From Pseudomonas sp. S31 (lineage in GTDB: Bacteria > Pseudomonadota > Gammaproteobacteria > Pseudomonadales > Pseudomonadaceae), in assembly GCF_016648105.1 (NCBI RefSeq), contig NZ_JACVVE010000016.1, positions 1-64,000 of the forward strand: a DNA stretch of 64,000 nt. The letters are read 5' to 3'. Positions within the stretch are counted from its first letter, which is position 1. Every line of letters starts with the position of its first letter. A program made the translations under genes and the position numbers. Under the pieces are notes generated by a model. It saw only the letters and a program-made list of their open reading frames with translations, was not told the DNA's origin and searched no databases. This document shows positions 55,126-64,000 of this stretch, one piece after another.

Positions 55126-56847
55126 CTAAGGCTTCCAATCAATCCCGGTATCCGCCAGATAGGCATCCACCGCCGCGCCCACCGTGGGGTGAAACGCCCG
55201 TTCGCCCATAGGCTCGAACAACTCGAAGCGCTTCATCTTGTCCTTCACCGGGTCTTTCATCTCGGCGAACTGCAATTCGACCCCGCGAGCCTCCAGCGCC
55301 CGGTCGAGCTCGGCGAGCATGTCCGCCGAGGTGATGTCGATGCTGGTCACCGGCTCCGCAGCGATCACCAGCCGTTGCACCGGCGTCGGTGATTCGTCCA
55401 GCGCCGTCAGTACCGTGCCCTGGAACTGCTCGGCGTTGGCGAAGAACAGCGGCGCATCCCAGCGCAGCAGCACCAGCCCCGGAATCCGTCGGGCCTGTGG
55501 ATAACGTTTGACGTCGTGGTAGCCACGGGTGCCATCGACCCGCCCGAGCACCGCGTGGTGCGGCCGCCAGCCATCCCACAGGAACTCGATCACCGAGATC
55601 GCCACGGCAATGCAGATGCCCGGGATCGCGCCGAATACCGCCACGCCGACGAAGCAGGTGAACGACAACCAGAACTCCCATTGCTGCATGCGGAAGATAC
55701 GCTTGAGGTCGGCGAACTCGAACAGCCCCAACGCCGCAGCGATCACCACGGCGGCCAAGGCGCTGTTGGGCAGGTGCTGCATCAGGTTGGGGGCGACCAG
55801 CAGCAGCAGGGTCACCGCCAGCGCGCCGATGATGCCGGTCAATTGGGTTTTCGAGCCGGCTGCCTCGGCCACCGGTGTACGCGACGAGCTGCTGCTGATC
55901 GGGATGCCCTGGAACAACCCCGAGGCCAGGTTGGCCACACCCAGGCCGAACATTTCCTGGTTCGGATTGACGGGCGTTTTCAGCCGCGCGGCATACGAGC
56001 GTGACAGCACGCTCGTATCGGCGAATGACACCAGGGCCACGGCAATCCCGCCCAGCAGCACTTCGACCAGATCGATGTCGCTGACCCACGGGAACACCAG
56101 GCTGGGCAGGCCCTGGGGCAATTGCCCGAGTACCTTGACGCCCATCTGGTCGAGGTTGAACAGGCTCACGGCGAGCGTTGCCAGCACCACGGCGATCAAG
56201 ATGCCCGGTATCCGCTTGAAGGGCTTGAGCAGCAGGATCAGCACCAGGCTACCGGCACCGACGATGAAGCTTGGCCAATGCCCCTGGCCGGCCAAGAGCG
56301 CCTGGCCAAGGTGCCAGAGGTCGCGCAGGGGCCCCTCGCTGTCGACTTTCAGGCCGAAGAACTTGGGCAGTTGGCTGATCAATACCGTGAGCGCGATACC
56401 GTTCATGTAGCCATAGCGGATCGGCTTGGACAGCAGCTCGGTGATGAAGCCCAGGCGCAGCAGCCCGGCGATCACGCAGAAGGCGCCAGCCACCAGGGCC
56501 ATCAGGCTGGCGATGGCAATGGCGCGTTGCGGGTCGCTGGCGGCGTACTGCACCACTACCGCCAGGATCGGCGCGGCCAGGGCCGAGTCGGGGCCGAGCA
56601 CGAGGATACGGCTGGGGCCGAACAGGGCGTAGGCCAGCAGGGGGATGATGGTCGCGTACAGGCCATAGATGCCCGGCACCCCGGAGGCTTCGGCGTAGGC
56701 GATGCCGACCGGCACCAGCATGGTGGTGAGCACCAGACCGGCAGCGATGTCCTTGGGTAGCCAGGCGGGTTGGTAGTGCAGCAGGGTGGCGAGGCCCGGG
56801 AGCCAGCGTTGCCAGTCGACGCGGGAGTGGGGAGGCGTTTCATGCAT
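55126..56847 (-). CDS. SulP-family inorganic anion transporter with STAS domain
   Basis: 573 aa. About 12-14 membrane segments (LPKDIAAGLVLTTMLVPVGI, GVPGIYGLYATIIPLLAYAL), SulP signature NIASGLFQG-like ANLASGLFQGIPISSSSSRT, and a C-terminal STAS domain (about 460-560: RLVIAAEPVTSIDITSADML). It moves sulfate, bicarbonate or similar anions; the ion is unknown. Start MHETPPHSRVDWQ (56847) with GAGG upstream. In P. putida relatives the next gene is ychF; here an island intervenes. Confidence 0.92.
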   Translation of the reverse strand: MHETPPHSRVDWQRWLPGLATLLHYQPAWLPKDIAAGLVLTTMLVPVGIAYAEASGVPGIYGLYATIIPLLAYALFGPSRILVLGPDSALAAPILAVVVQYAASDPQRAIAIASLMALVAGAFCVIAGLLRLGFITELLSKPIRYGYMNGIALTVLISQLPKFFGLKVDSEGPLRDLWHLGQALLAGQGHWPSFIVGAGSLVLILLLKPFKRIPGILIAVVLATLAVSLFNLDQMGVKVLGQLPQGLPSLVFPWVSDIDLVEVLLGGIAVALVSFADTSVLSRSYAARLKTPVNPNQEMFGLGVANLASGLFQGIPISSSSSRTPVAEAAGSKTQLTGIIGALAVTLLLLVAPNLMQHLPNSALAAVVIAAALGLFEFADLKRIFRMQQWEFWLSFTCFVGVAVFGAIPGICIAVAISVIEFLWDGWRPHHAVLGRVDGTRGYHDVKRYPQARRIPGLVLLRWDAPLFFANAEQFQGTVLTALDESPTPVQRLVIAAEPVTSIDITSADMLAELDRALEARGVELQFAEMKDPVKDKMKRFELFEPMGERAFHPTVGAAVDAYLADTGIDWKP

Positions 56848-56901
56848 GTATGAAGCCTCAGTTTTCTCACTGTTGGAGGAGAGTTCTGAACTTGAAACCA
56901 A

Positions 56902-57308
56902 TTGCTTCAGATCAAGATAGCTTGGGAATTATCCTATGCACGGCGCTGCGGTTTCTCTGCTGAGACATTGCTCTATGTCATTCAGTTACTACGCGGAGTT
57001 GAAGACACCCGTGACGAATACATCTGCGGCAATCCCGGCGAATCGGGCATCGGCAAGCGGTGCGCACAATTTGCAGATGGGGAGGGTGTTGACGGAGCGG
57101 CTGCTGAGTCCAGCGGAATTTGAGCCGGAGGGCATCCAGAAAACGATAGCCTGCGAGATGTGAGCGCTCGCTAAATTTCGAGCTGAATGCCCCAGTTGAG
57201 TGGTCGATAAACGACAGGCATGATCAAATTGGACTAAACGGCTGCTCCCTAGGTCTTAAAGAAGCTGACAGGGACATGCCATGATTTTTTGCTGCAGGAG
57301 ATTGATGC
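56902..57308. other. Gene-poor stretch at the left end of the island
   Basis: About 400 nt between sulP and the ATPase gene. Short open frames exist (for example 56936-57163) but none has a ribosome binding site or recognisable product. The composition shifts to more A+T from here. Nothing further could be identified. Confidence 0.5.
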
Positions 57309-58592
57309 ATGCTTAAGAGCCTTACGCTCAGCGGAGTAGGGCCCGCAGCGACATTTGGGCCGATAGAGTTCGACGCTCGCCTTAATTTCATCACGGGCGA
57401 CAACGGCCTAGGCAAGAGCTTCCTGCTCGACATCGCTTGGTGGGCATTGACACGTACCTGGGCTCGAGGCGTTCCAGCTGTGCCTCCTCTCGGCAGCAAG
57501 CGGAGCAGCATTGCTTATGCCTATAGTAAGTCCACTCCTGGCGATTTCGACGAGACCAGTGTTTTCAAGCGCGTGGAGCAACAGTGGCCGACCAAAAAGG
57601 GCAGACCGCCCATTCCCGGCGTCGTAATTTATGCCGGGGTCGATGGTAGTTTTTCTGCATGGGACCCTGTTCGCAACTATTGGCAGGATGAAGAAGCAGG
57701 CGAACGCCCTCGGGCATTTAACTTTTCACCTGATCAAGTTTGGAATGGCCTTGAGGGGCCTGGAGGGATCCGCTATTGCAATGGCTTAATTCAGGATTGG
57801 GTGTTGTGGCAAAAAGGGCAAGACCCGGCTTTTGACGATCTGATCAAGGTACTGGATACCTTATCTCCTTCTGGAGCTGAGAGGCTTGAACCGGGCAAAC
57901 CGGTGCGATTGGGGTTGGACGTAAAAGATTACCCATCGCTACGAATGCCTTATGGGCAAGATGTGGCGTTGATTCATGCTTCTGCGGGCATGCGACGTGT
58001 TGCGGCACTGGCTTATTTACTGGTCTGGACTTGGCGTGAGCACATTTTCGCATGCGAGCAAACCGGGCGTAAGCAAGCAAAGGAAATCATCTTTCTCATT
58101 GACGAGATAGAATGCCATCTACACCCACAATGGCAGCGTCGTGTGGTCCCGGCTTTGTTGAAAGTCATGCAGGCTTTGACCGGTAAGAAGGTCCCGGTTC
58201 AGCTTATCGTTGCAACTCACTCGCCATTAGTGCTGGCCTCTGTCGAGCCGGAGTTCGACGAGTCCAAAGATGCAATTTTCAACATCCAACTGTGTGACGG
58301 TCAAGCCAGTGTGATCAAGGAGCAATGGGCAAAGCAGGGGGATGTCGTGAACTGGTTGGTCTCTGACTCCTTTGGGTTACGTCAGGCGCGATCCATCGAA
58401 GCTGAATCTGCAATTGAAGCTGCTGAGGCTTGGATGCGCGGAGAAAAAGCTGTTTTGCCTCCAACGCTCAAGTCGCAGGCAGCCATTCATAGAGAATTAG
58501 AGCGTGTTTTAGCCGGGCACGATGATTTTTGGCCTCGCTGGTTGGTGGAAACGAAGCAAGTACCTCGGCAGCATCCTTCGGAGCAAGCATGA
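57309..58592 (+). CDS. AAA/ABC-type ATPase, Septu PtuA-like
   Basis: 427 aa, soluble. Walker A GDNGLGKS at residues 30-37, ABC-signature-like HASAGMRR at 223-230, Walker B IIFLIDEIECHLHPQ around 260-273, switch His in VATHSPLVLAS near 304. This is the OLD/PtuA class of defence-type ATPases (SMC-like heads without long coils). The stop overlaps the start of an HNH nuclease gene (ATGA), giving the ATPase + HNH arrangement of Septu. Base composition is more A+T-rich than the core genome, suggesting acquisition. Phage-defence role is inferred from family and context. Confidence 0.75.
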   Translation: MLKSLTLSGVGPAATFGPIEFDARLNFITGDNGLGKSFLLDIAWWALTRTWARGVPAVPPLGSKRSSIAYAYSKSTPGDFDETSVFKRVEQQWPTKKGRPPIPGVVIYAGVDGSFSAWDPVRNYWQDEEAGERPRAFNFSPDQVWNGLEGPGGIRYCNGLIQDWVLWQKGQDPAFDDLIKVLDTLSPSGAERLEPGKPVRLGLDVKDYPSLRMPYGQDVALIHASAGMRRVAALAYLLVWTWREHIFACEQTGRKQAKEIIFLIDEIECHLHPQWQRRVVPALLKVMQALTGKKVPVQLIVATHSPLVLASVEPEFDESKDAIFNIQLCDGQASVIKEQWAKQGDVVNWLVSDSFGLRQARSIEAESAIEAAEAWMRGEKAVLPPTLKSQAAIHRELERVLAGHDDFWPRWLVETKQVPRQHPSEQA

Positions 58593-59179
58593 TCGAAATC
58601 GATCTAGAACGTTTAGCTGAACCAGCTGAGTTCGATACGAAGTGTCGAAAGAAGGGAGAGCAATGGCTGAGAGATAATCCAAAAGTCAGTCGAACGCCTA
58701 AAACGAGGCCAAGAGATTTTTGGAGTCCTTTCAGATCTGCTCTCGCAGACGGATACCAGGATCGATGCGGCTATAGCGCAATGTATGAGCCAGTTGGGAC
58801 CGTAGATCACTTTTTACCGGTCGATGCTGATGAGTCGCTTTCCTACGAATGGACCAATTACCGTTTTTGCTCTGGCTGGATCAATAGTAGTAAGAGGAAG
58901 TCGGTCGAAATTTTAGATCCTCATTTGGTTCGTGAAGGATGGTTTGAGGTTCTGTTACCTTCTTTGCAACTTGTCGTCGTGCTTGAGAAGGTACCTGAGG
59001 AGTTGCGGGTTGCAGCGACAGAAACGTTGACGCGCCTTCATCTGCGTGATGATGAGAGGGTGCTAAGGCAGCGTCGTGCTTGGTACTCAAAGTACCAGGA
59101 GGGTAAAATCAATTTGGATGGCCTTCGAGAGGTAGCGCCCCTGATTGCCGCAGCGGTGGAAAGGCTGGATGCTCAATAG
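58589..59179 (+). CDS. HNH nuclease, Septu PtuB-like
   Basis: 196 aa. HNH core at about residues 57-101: DRCGYSAMYEP, then VDHFLP (Asp73-His74), YEWTNYRF (Asn90) and INSSK (Asn99). The usual CxxC zinc pairs are reduced to single cysteines (Cys60, Cys94), so metal structure support may differ. The C-terminal half is helical. Coupled to the ATPase by ATGA overlap. It is expected to cut DNA or RNA when released by its ATPase partner. Confidence 0.7.
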   Translation: MIEIDLERLAEPAEFDTKCRKKGEQWLRDNPKVSRTPKTRPRDFWSPFRSALADGYQDRCGYSAMYEPVGTVDHFLPVDADESLSYEWTNYRFCSGWINSSKRKSVEILDPHLVREGWFEVLLPSLQLVVVLEKVPEELRVAATETLTRLHLRDDERVLRQRRAWYSKYQEGKINLDGLREVAPLIAAAVERLDAQ

Positions 59180-59196
59180 GTCCTCTGAGAAAAACA

Positions 59197-59230
59197 AAGC
59201 CCCTTGGAAAGTGCTTCCAACGGGCTTTTT
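59197..59230 (+). terminator. Terminator of the ATPase-HNH operon
   Basis: AAGCCCCTTGGAA and TTCCAACGGGCTT arms with a short loop, then TTTTT, 18 nt after the HNH stop. Confidence 0.85.
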
Positions 59231-59409
59231 CATTGGGGCGTAGAAACAGAACCAGACGTTAAACCAGAAGTCATTGGGTGCAGGCCCTATGAAATCCGGA
59301 TTTGGGTGCTATCAAGCTGGATGTGTGCCCGTTTTGAAACCCGCTTTTGAAGATGTTTATGGTTTCGCGATTACAAAGGGGTGGTGCCCTATGAGCCGTC
59401 GAATCACGT

Positions 59410-61456
59410 TTAAAGTAGATCCATGGTAACCAGGGCGTCGGCCATACGGTAGCCCATCGCTTTGTAACCTGCTTGGCGCTTATCCCACATTCTCATTAGC
59501 GCAGCACTGCCTTCGTCAACGAAGTCAATCACTCCCACGCCGGCTTTGTCGGCATGTGACCGATGCAACCGTCCTGCATATTGCTGGAGGATTCCCTTCC
59601 ATGAGATGGGCATTGCCAGCACCAACGTGTCCAATGGCGGATGATCGAAGCCTTCACCGACTAGTTTTCCCGTCGCCAACAGTACTCGTGGTGCATCCGG
59701 GGCAAGGCGCTCAAGCTCTTGCATACGAGCAATTCGTTGTTTTTTAGGCATTCGCCCATGAAGTGTGAAAAGGTTATTCACGCGCTGTTTCAACTCAAGC
59801 TCCATGGTATCCACATGCTCCGTCCGTTCTAGGTGATGACACTCATCGACGATAATTTGCCCGTAGTTTTTTACGTGATCGCTGATCTCACCTTTTCGCG
59901 ATAACGATTGCATTACGGCAATATCGATGATGCCTGTAGGTTTTGCTTTTCCGCCCCCAAATCGTTCCAACCATACCCTTGCCAACACCCAAGAACGCTT
60001 GCACGTGTTCTTGCCACTGTCTTAATAATTCGGTCCGATGCACAAGTATTAATGTGTTAACGCCACGTCTAGCAATCAATGCAGCTGCGCTGACCGTTTT
60101 ACCGAACGCCGTAGGTGCGCAAAGAATTCCGGTATCGTGATTCAGCATTTTGCCGATGGCATCTTCCTGGTCTGGACGCAAGGTCCCGAGGAAACTCACG
60201 TCAATCGGGTCACCGGCGAAGCGTTCATCTTGAAACTCAGGGGTGATGCCATTTACCCCTAGCAGCTCCAGCGCAGCATCCAAGCAGCCACGTGGCAGCG
60301 CAATATGTTTGGGGAAGTTCTGGGCGCAACCGATGATTCTCGGCTTGTTCCACACCGACATGCGCATGGCTTGAGTTTTGTAGAATTCAGGATTTTGAAA
60401 CGCGGCTAGCCGGACAAGCTGGTTTGCTAATGGTTGCGGCAACGCCGACTTTTCAAAGTAAATCATGTTAGCCAGCGTGACGTTGATAGAGGCTGGCAAT
60501 GGGCACGTCAATTTTGGTGACTTCGACTCACGAGCCTTCCAAGGTTCTGCATCTCCGTCGTCGTCAACATACATGACTCCTGTAGGGTCCTGCTTCCCCA
60601 TCGCTTGGGTGACAACGAACGGAATATCCTCCGGAGGCATTTTCTGAACCGATGCTAAGAAAGCCCACTGATCGAGATAAGGTTCAAGTTCGCTGTCGAC
60701 AAAAACGCTGTTGTTGTGAGCTCTGGCTCGCTTTTGCAATGGAAGCGCGATGAGATTTCCGAAGCCGCCTTTAGGCATGTAGTCCTGATTTGGGAACAAC
60801 CGATCATAAGAAGTGAGTGCCAATTGGCGTGTACGTTCACATGCATGGCTGATGATTGCCGCACCAAGACGTCGGGCATCATGAGCGGGAACACTTTGCT
60901 TGAAGAAAATCCAGCAATGAGCGCCTTTACCTGAACGGGATATTTCCAGTGCCATTGGTACGTTCAGTTCATGACACGACTGAGCGAAGGCTCGTGCATC
61001 ATCACGCCATTCGGCTTCATCAAAGTCGACCGCCATAAGATAGCAGGTGTCATCCGGGAGCAGAGGGTAGATGCCAATAACCACTTCACCAGCCAGATGG
61101 CGATAAACGATCTCATCAGTGAGAGGAAGTAGCTGACGGTTACCGCAGTCGCCGCATTTAATTCGGGGCTTTTCACAAACGCCAGGTTTCCATTCATTTG
61201 CGCAGGCGGGTGTGTATCCTGATTTTCCTGCCTTGCTTTCCCAGCGAATTGGATAAACATCTGTCCTACCACGAAACAAGCTCCGGAATAGGGCAAGCTT
61301 TGCTTCTGTGCCGAATTGTTGTGTGTGTTCTGTTTGAACAACCTCGATCTTGACTGGCTCGGCCGGCAGACGCCAATCGATGCCATGAGCATCCAGCAAG
61401 GCGACCAATCTTGCATTCTCAGCCTTTAGCTTCGCCACCAGGCTAGTATCTATCAC
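59410..61456 (-). pseudogene. TOTE-type primase-helicase, inactivated
   Basis: Two overlapping frames. The 5' part (GTG 61456 to 59888, 522 aa) has a zinc knuckle (Cys85, 94, 101, 104), an archaeo-eukaryotic primase core (AVDFDE 142-147, SRSGKGAH 173-180) and a helicase P-loop CAPTAFGKT near 445. Near 59957-59961 (ATTTGGGGGC) a one-base insertion breaks the frame; in the next frame GGGKAKPTGIIDIAVMQSLS continues. After VDECHHL the protein jumps straight to ERTEHVDTME, lacking roughly 100 residues that include the SAT/TAT motif. The end (GEGFDHPPLDTLVLAMP, QYAGRLHR) is typical. It is almost surely non-functional as a helicase. Confidence 0.8.
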
Positions 61457-61468
61457 CGTCTTCAGCCT

Positions 61469-61657
61469 CTACGTCCCAGGTGAAGCTTGTAGCCCCTCGC
61501 TACAATCCTCAGTGAACCAGTAAGCGTAGAGGTTACCAAACAATAGCCCTTGCGATGACGAGGTGTCCAACGTCAGGCTTTCGTGAAGCTTGAATGGGGC
61601 CGGCTTCGCTAGTCTTGGGACTGACCTTCCACCCACCCGCGTTTCAACTACAGCCAT
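61469..61657 (-). CDS. Small hypothetical protein upstream of the TOTE gene
   Basis: 62 aa. AGAGAGGA precedes the ATG, a good ribosome binding site; the stop is 12 nt before the GTG of the primase-helicase. Sequence MAVVETRVGGRSVPRLAKPA, then LFGNLYAYWFTEDC; no family recognised. It could be a small partner of the TOTE gene or the remains of a longer one. Confidence 0.4.
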   Translation of the reverse strand: MAVVETRVGGRSVPRLAKPAPFKLHESLTLDTSSSQGLLFGNLYAYWFTEDCSEGLQASPGT

Positions 61658-62340
61658 GATCTGTGTCCTCTCTTAGCTAGCCTGAAGTCCATCCTCACGT
61701 CATCCCGCCAAGAAATGTTGAGTGTTATCAGGGATCAAGGCCCCTGCGACCTGTGAGGATGTCCACTGACGCGGGAATGGCGGCTCCGTACGACCGGAGC
61801 GAGGGCATCTCATGATCAGGCCTCCTGAGCACCGTTACCGGTGGGTGGGTGGAGGCTACGCTGGCTGACGAGACCAGCGCCGCGAGATCCTGAGCAAGGT
61901 GAAAGCAGCGATGCGATGACCGGGGCATACGTGACTGTCAGTCAGGTGCAGTCCATTCCTTGGTCTGCGGCACCATCATCTGCATCGTTGCGGCTGATGA
62001 CATCGGCGTTTGTCACGCCCATTGTCACAAGGGGAATTGCCGCAAAGCCTTGTGCGATCAGGGCTGCAGCAGTGTCAGAAGCGCCCGTCTCTTCAGAAAG
62101 TGACGGGCGCAGGTTGGCGCAAGATTCGGCCAAGCGGATAGGTTGCTGCAGGACAGCGGAGTACGGAGTTGCTGGCGCACGAGGGCCATAAGTATAGAGA
62201 GCATCCATCACTGCCAGTGATCGGGCGAGCTGCCGGATGCGAATAGTCCTCGCGGAGAACCACCGCGAGAGCGGCGTGACCTTGAAGGTTCGGGTCACCT
62301 GGGATGCTGTTGTGGACAGCGATCTTAAGGATCTGAGGTA
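61658..62340. other. Gene-poor island stretch
   Basis: Open frames on both strands (for example 61942-62445 minus, 61841-62191 plus) lack ribosome binding sites and recognisable products, apart from the integrase relic that enters from the right. No repeat or RNA gene seen. Confidence 0.5.
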
Positions 62341-62595
62341 ACGTTTGTGCTGGGTTTTGTTAGCGGGCAGGGCGCGCCGGACTGGATAGACCGGGTCTGT
62401 ATCTGCTCTCAGCGTCGAGACGGCGAGTTCAAAAATACCGGCCACGCTTCGTTTGGCCGCCGCAGCGATCGTCAGGCCGTTTTTTTTCTTGGCGGAAGCC
62501 TGCGCGACCGCCTCGAATGTAGTGGCGTTGTCTTGCTGCTGCTTGATGCGTAGCAGTTGTCGATGTCTGGCGGGATTGATGCCTTCGCTCGGATC
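62341..62595 (-). pseudogene. Fragment of a P4-type (DUF4102) tyrosine integrase
   Basis: Read on the minus strand from 62595, just after an in-frame TGA: DPSEGINPARHRQLLRIKQQ, NATTFEAVAQASAKKK, then RSVAGIFELAVSTLRADTDP and RRALPANKTQHKR. This matches the arm-binding/core-binding boundary (GInPa..R, TFE.VA) and the IF.yAv...DP...aL segment of P4-like integrases, with about 60 residues deleted between and no catalytic domain. It marks the right end of the island next to ychF. Confidence 0.65.
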
Positions 62596-62615
62596 TCAAT
62601 GGATGAAAATGGTGG

Positions 62616-62660
62616 TCCAAAAACACAAACCCCCCGTATCGCCTGGCGATCACGGGGGTT
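62616..62660 (-). terminator. Terminator of ychF
   Basis: AACCCCCGT and ACGGGGGGTT arms around a GATCGCCAGGCGAT inner palindrome, followed on the minus strand by TTTGTGTTTTT. Confidence 0.85.
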
Positions 62661-62699
62661 CTGGAGTCTTTCATGTACCGTGGAATCCCACGGAGCCCA

Positions 62700-63800
62700 T
62701 CAGACGTTGAAGCGGAAGTGCATCACGTCGCCGTCCTTGACGATGTAGTCCTTGCCTTCCAGGCGCCACTTGCCGGCTTCCTTGGCACCGCTTTCACCCT
62801 TGAACTGGATGAAGTCGTCATAGGCCACCACTTCGGCGCGGATGAAGCCTTTTTCGAAGTCGGTGTGGATCACCCCGGCCGCCTGTGGGGCGGTGGCGCC
62901 GACGCGCACGGTCCAGGCGCGGACTTCCTGCACGCCGGCAGTGAAGTAGGTCTGCAGGTTGAGCAGCTCGTAACCGGCGCGGATCACGCGGTTCAGGCCA
63001 GGCTCTTCCAGGCCCAGGGCCTCGAGGAACATGTCCTTCTCCTCGCCATCGTCCAGCTCGGCGATTTCGGCTTCGATCTTGTTGCACACCGGCACTACCA
63101 CAGCGCCTTCTTCCTCGGCGATGGCCTTGACCACGTCCAGGTGCGGGTTGTTGTCGAAGCCGTCTTCGGCGACGTTGGCGATGTACATCACCGGCTTGCT
63201 GGTCAGCAGGTGGAAGCCACGGATCAGCGCTTTCTCATCGTCTGCCATGTTCTTCATCAGGCTGCGCGCAGGCTTGCCTTCGGTGAAGTGCGGGATCAGC
63301 TTTTCCAGAATGGCCTTCTGCGCCAGGGCTTCCTTGTCACCGCCCTTGGCGTTGCGGGCAACCTTCTGCAGTTGCTTCTCGCAGCTGTCGAGGTCGGCGA
63401 AGATCAGTTCGAGGTCGATGATCTCGATGTCGCGCTTGGGGTCGACGCTGTTGGAAACGTGGATCACGTTCTCGTCTTCGAAGCAGCGCACCACGTGGGC
63501 GATGGCGTCGGTCTCGCGGATGTTGGCGAGGAACTTGTTGCCCAGGCCTTCACCTTTCGAGGCGCCGGCTACCAGGCCGGCGATGTCGACGAACTCCATG
63601 GTGGTCGGCAGGATGCGGTTGGGCTTGACGATTTCCGCCAGCGCCGCCAGGCGCGCATCGGGCATCGGCACGATGCCGCTGTTCGGCTCGATGGTGCAGA
63701 AGGGGAAGTTCTCCGCCGCGATGCCAGACTTGGTCAGGGCGTTGAACAGGGTGGACTTGCCGACGTTGGGCAGGCCGACGATGCCGCAATTGAAACCCAT
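62700..63800 (-). CDS. ychF: Ribosome-binding ATPase YchF
   Basis: 366 aa, the standard YchF length. G1 [18 protein letters not shown]3 [18 protein letters not shown], a non-canonical G4 ([13 protein letters not shown], NxxE type) that gives ATP preference, a coiled coil and a C-terminal TGS domain ([20 protein letters not shown]). Start at MGFNCGIVG; it follows pth on the same strand by 22 nt, the conserved pth-ychF operon. Confidence 0.96.
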   Translation of the reverse strand: MGFNCGIVGLPNVGKSTLFNALTKSGIAAENFPFCTIEPNSGIVPMPDARLAALAEIVKPNRILPTTMEFVDIAGLVAGASKGEGLGNKFLANIRETDAIAHVVRCFEDENVIHVSNSVDPKRDIEIIDLELIFADLDSCEKQLQKVARNAKGGDKEALAQKAILEKLIPHFTEGKPARSLMKNMADDEKALIRGFHLLTSKPVMYIANVAEDGFDNNPHLDVVKAIAEEEGAVVVPVCNKIEAEIAELDDGEEKDMFLEALGLEEPGLNRVIRAGYELLNLQTYFTAGVQEVRAWTVRVGATAPQAAGVIHTDFEKGFIRAEVVAYDDFIQFKGESGAKEAGKWRLEGKDYIVKDGDVMHFRFNV

Positions 63801-63822
63801 GGGTATTCCCCTCTCTAGGAAA

Positions 63823-64000
63823 TCAGGCCTTCTGGCCGTGCAGCTCGCGCATGGCCTTGGCGAAGTCGCCGGCCAGTACGTCGGGCAGCACGCCGAGGGC
63901 AAAATCGATGCTGGCGTCGAGCTTCTCCTGCTCGGCGCGCGGCGCGCGGCCCAGGACGAAGTTGGAGACCAGTTTGGCGTCGCCTGGGTGGCCGATGCCG
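63823..64000 (-). CDS. pth: Peptidyl-tRNA hydrolase, C-terminal part (gene continues beyond window)
   Basis: The last 58 codons are present: [20 protein letters not shown], then [20 protein letters not shown] and [10 protein letters not shown] before TGA. GIGHPG and VSNFVLGR are Pth hallmarks. It releases tRNA from peptidyl-tRNA. The 5' part lies past the right edge. Confidence 0.93.
   Translation of the reverse strand, partial: GIGHPGDAKLVSNFVLGRAPRAEQEKLDASIDFALGVLPDVLAGDFAKAMRELHGQKA

Noticed and set aside
57309-58592. Gabija or PARIS ATPase
   Set aside because: No TOPRIM domain follows the ATPase and no UvrD-type helicase or TOPRIM partner is present; the partner is an HNH protein.
61841-62191. 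116-codon plus-strand frame in the island
   Set aside because: No ribosome binding site, no family, and it overlaps an equally uncertain minus-strand frame.

Overview
This 64 kb window comes from the chromosome of a fluorescent pseudomonad of the Pseudomonas putida group. The G+C content is high. Most intergenic gaps carry P. putida-type REP palindromes (cores GCGGGTTTACCCGCGAA or CAAGGCCGCTCCTACA). The gene blocks ispB-rplU-rpmA-obgE-proB-creA, mks condensin-holD-rimI, alkA-ada and sulP-ychF-pth are pseudomonad. This is inferred from protein recognition and no search was run.

Layout. 1-8 kb: a GreA/GreB-type factor broken by an in-frame amber codon, a DUF4105 protein, a DUF3015 protein, a LonB/LonC-like protease, small conserved proteins and fklB. 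8-14 kb: a small gene under a clear Fur box, a PhnA/YjdM zinc-ribbon protein, ispB, rplU-rpmA with a near-consensus sigma70 promoter, obgE, proB and creA. 14-21 kb: the MksF-MksE-MksB condensin operon without a JetD/MksG nuclease, then the cryptic psi subunit of DNA polymerase III (holD), rimI, an M15 peptidase and tRNA-Met(CAT). 21-41 kb: a cell-surface-signalling and iron region. It has an orphan FecR, two MFS transporters, and two complete sigma/FecR/TonB-receptor modules on opposite strands. Between them lie alkA, ada, an MscS-type channel and an uncharacterised aldehyde dehydrogenase / NCS1 permease / NTF2-like cassette.

41.5-53.6 kb is a complete-looking ectoine/hydroxyectoine catabolic locus. 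An EhuBCDA importer runs leftward. The MocR-type regulator EnuR runs rightward, followed by eutB-eutC-doeA-doeB-doeC-doeD. eutA, found in other hydroxyectoine clusters, is absent here. The importer delivers the solute, EutB/EutC act on the hydroxyectoine branch, DoeA opens the ring, DoeB deacetylates, and DoeD and DoeC convert diaminobutyrate to aspartate. 53.7-56.9 kb: polyphosphate kinase 2, a small membrane protein and a SulP anion transporter.

56.9-62.6 kb is an A+T-richer island inserted between sulP and ychF. It holds an intact ATPase + HNH pair resembling Septu PtuAB, a TOTE-type primase-helicase destroyed by a frameshift and an internal deletion, and a fragment of a P4-type integrase. 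The window ends with ychF and the 3' part of pth. The main candidates for follow-up are the ATPase-HNH pair, the eutA-less ectoine locus with candidate EnuR sites, the orphan FecR that kept a sigma-operon-like Fur box but has no sigma gene, and several decaying genes.
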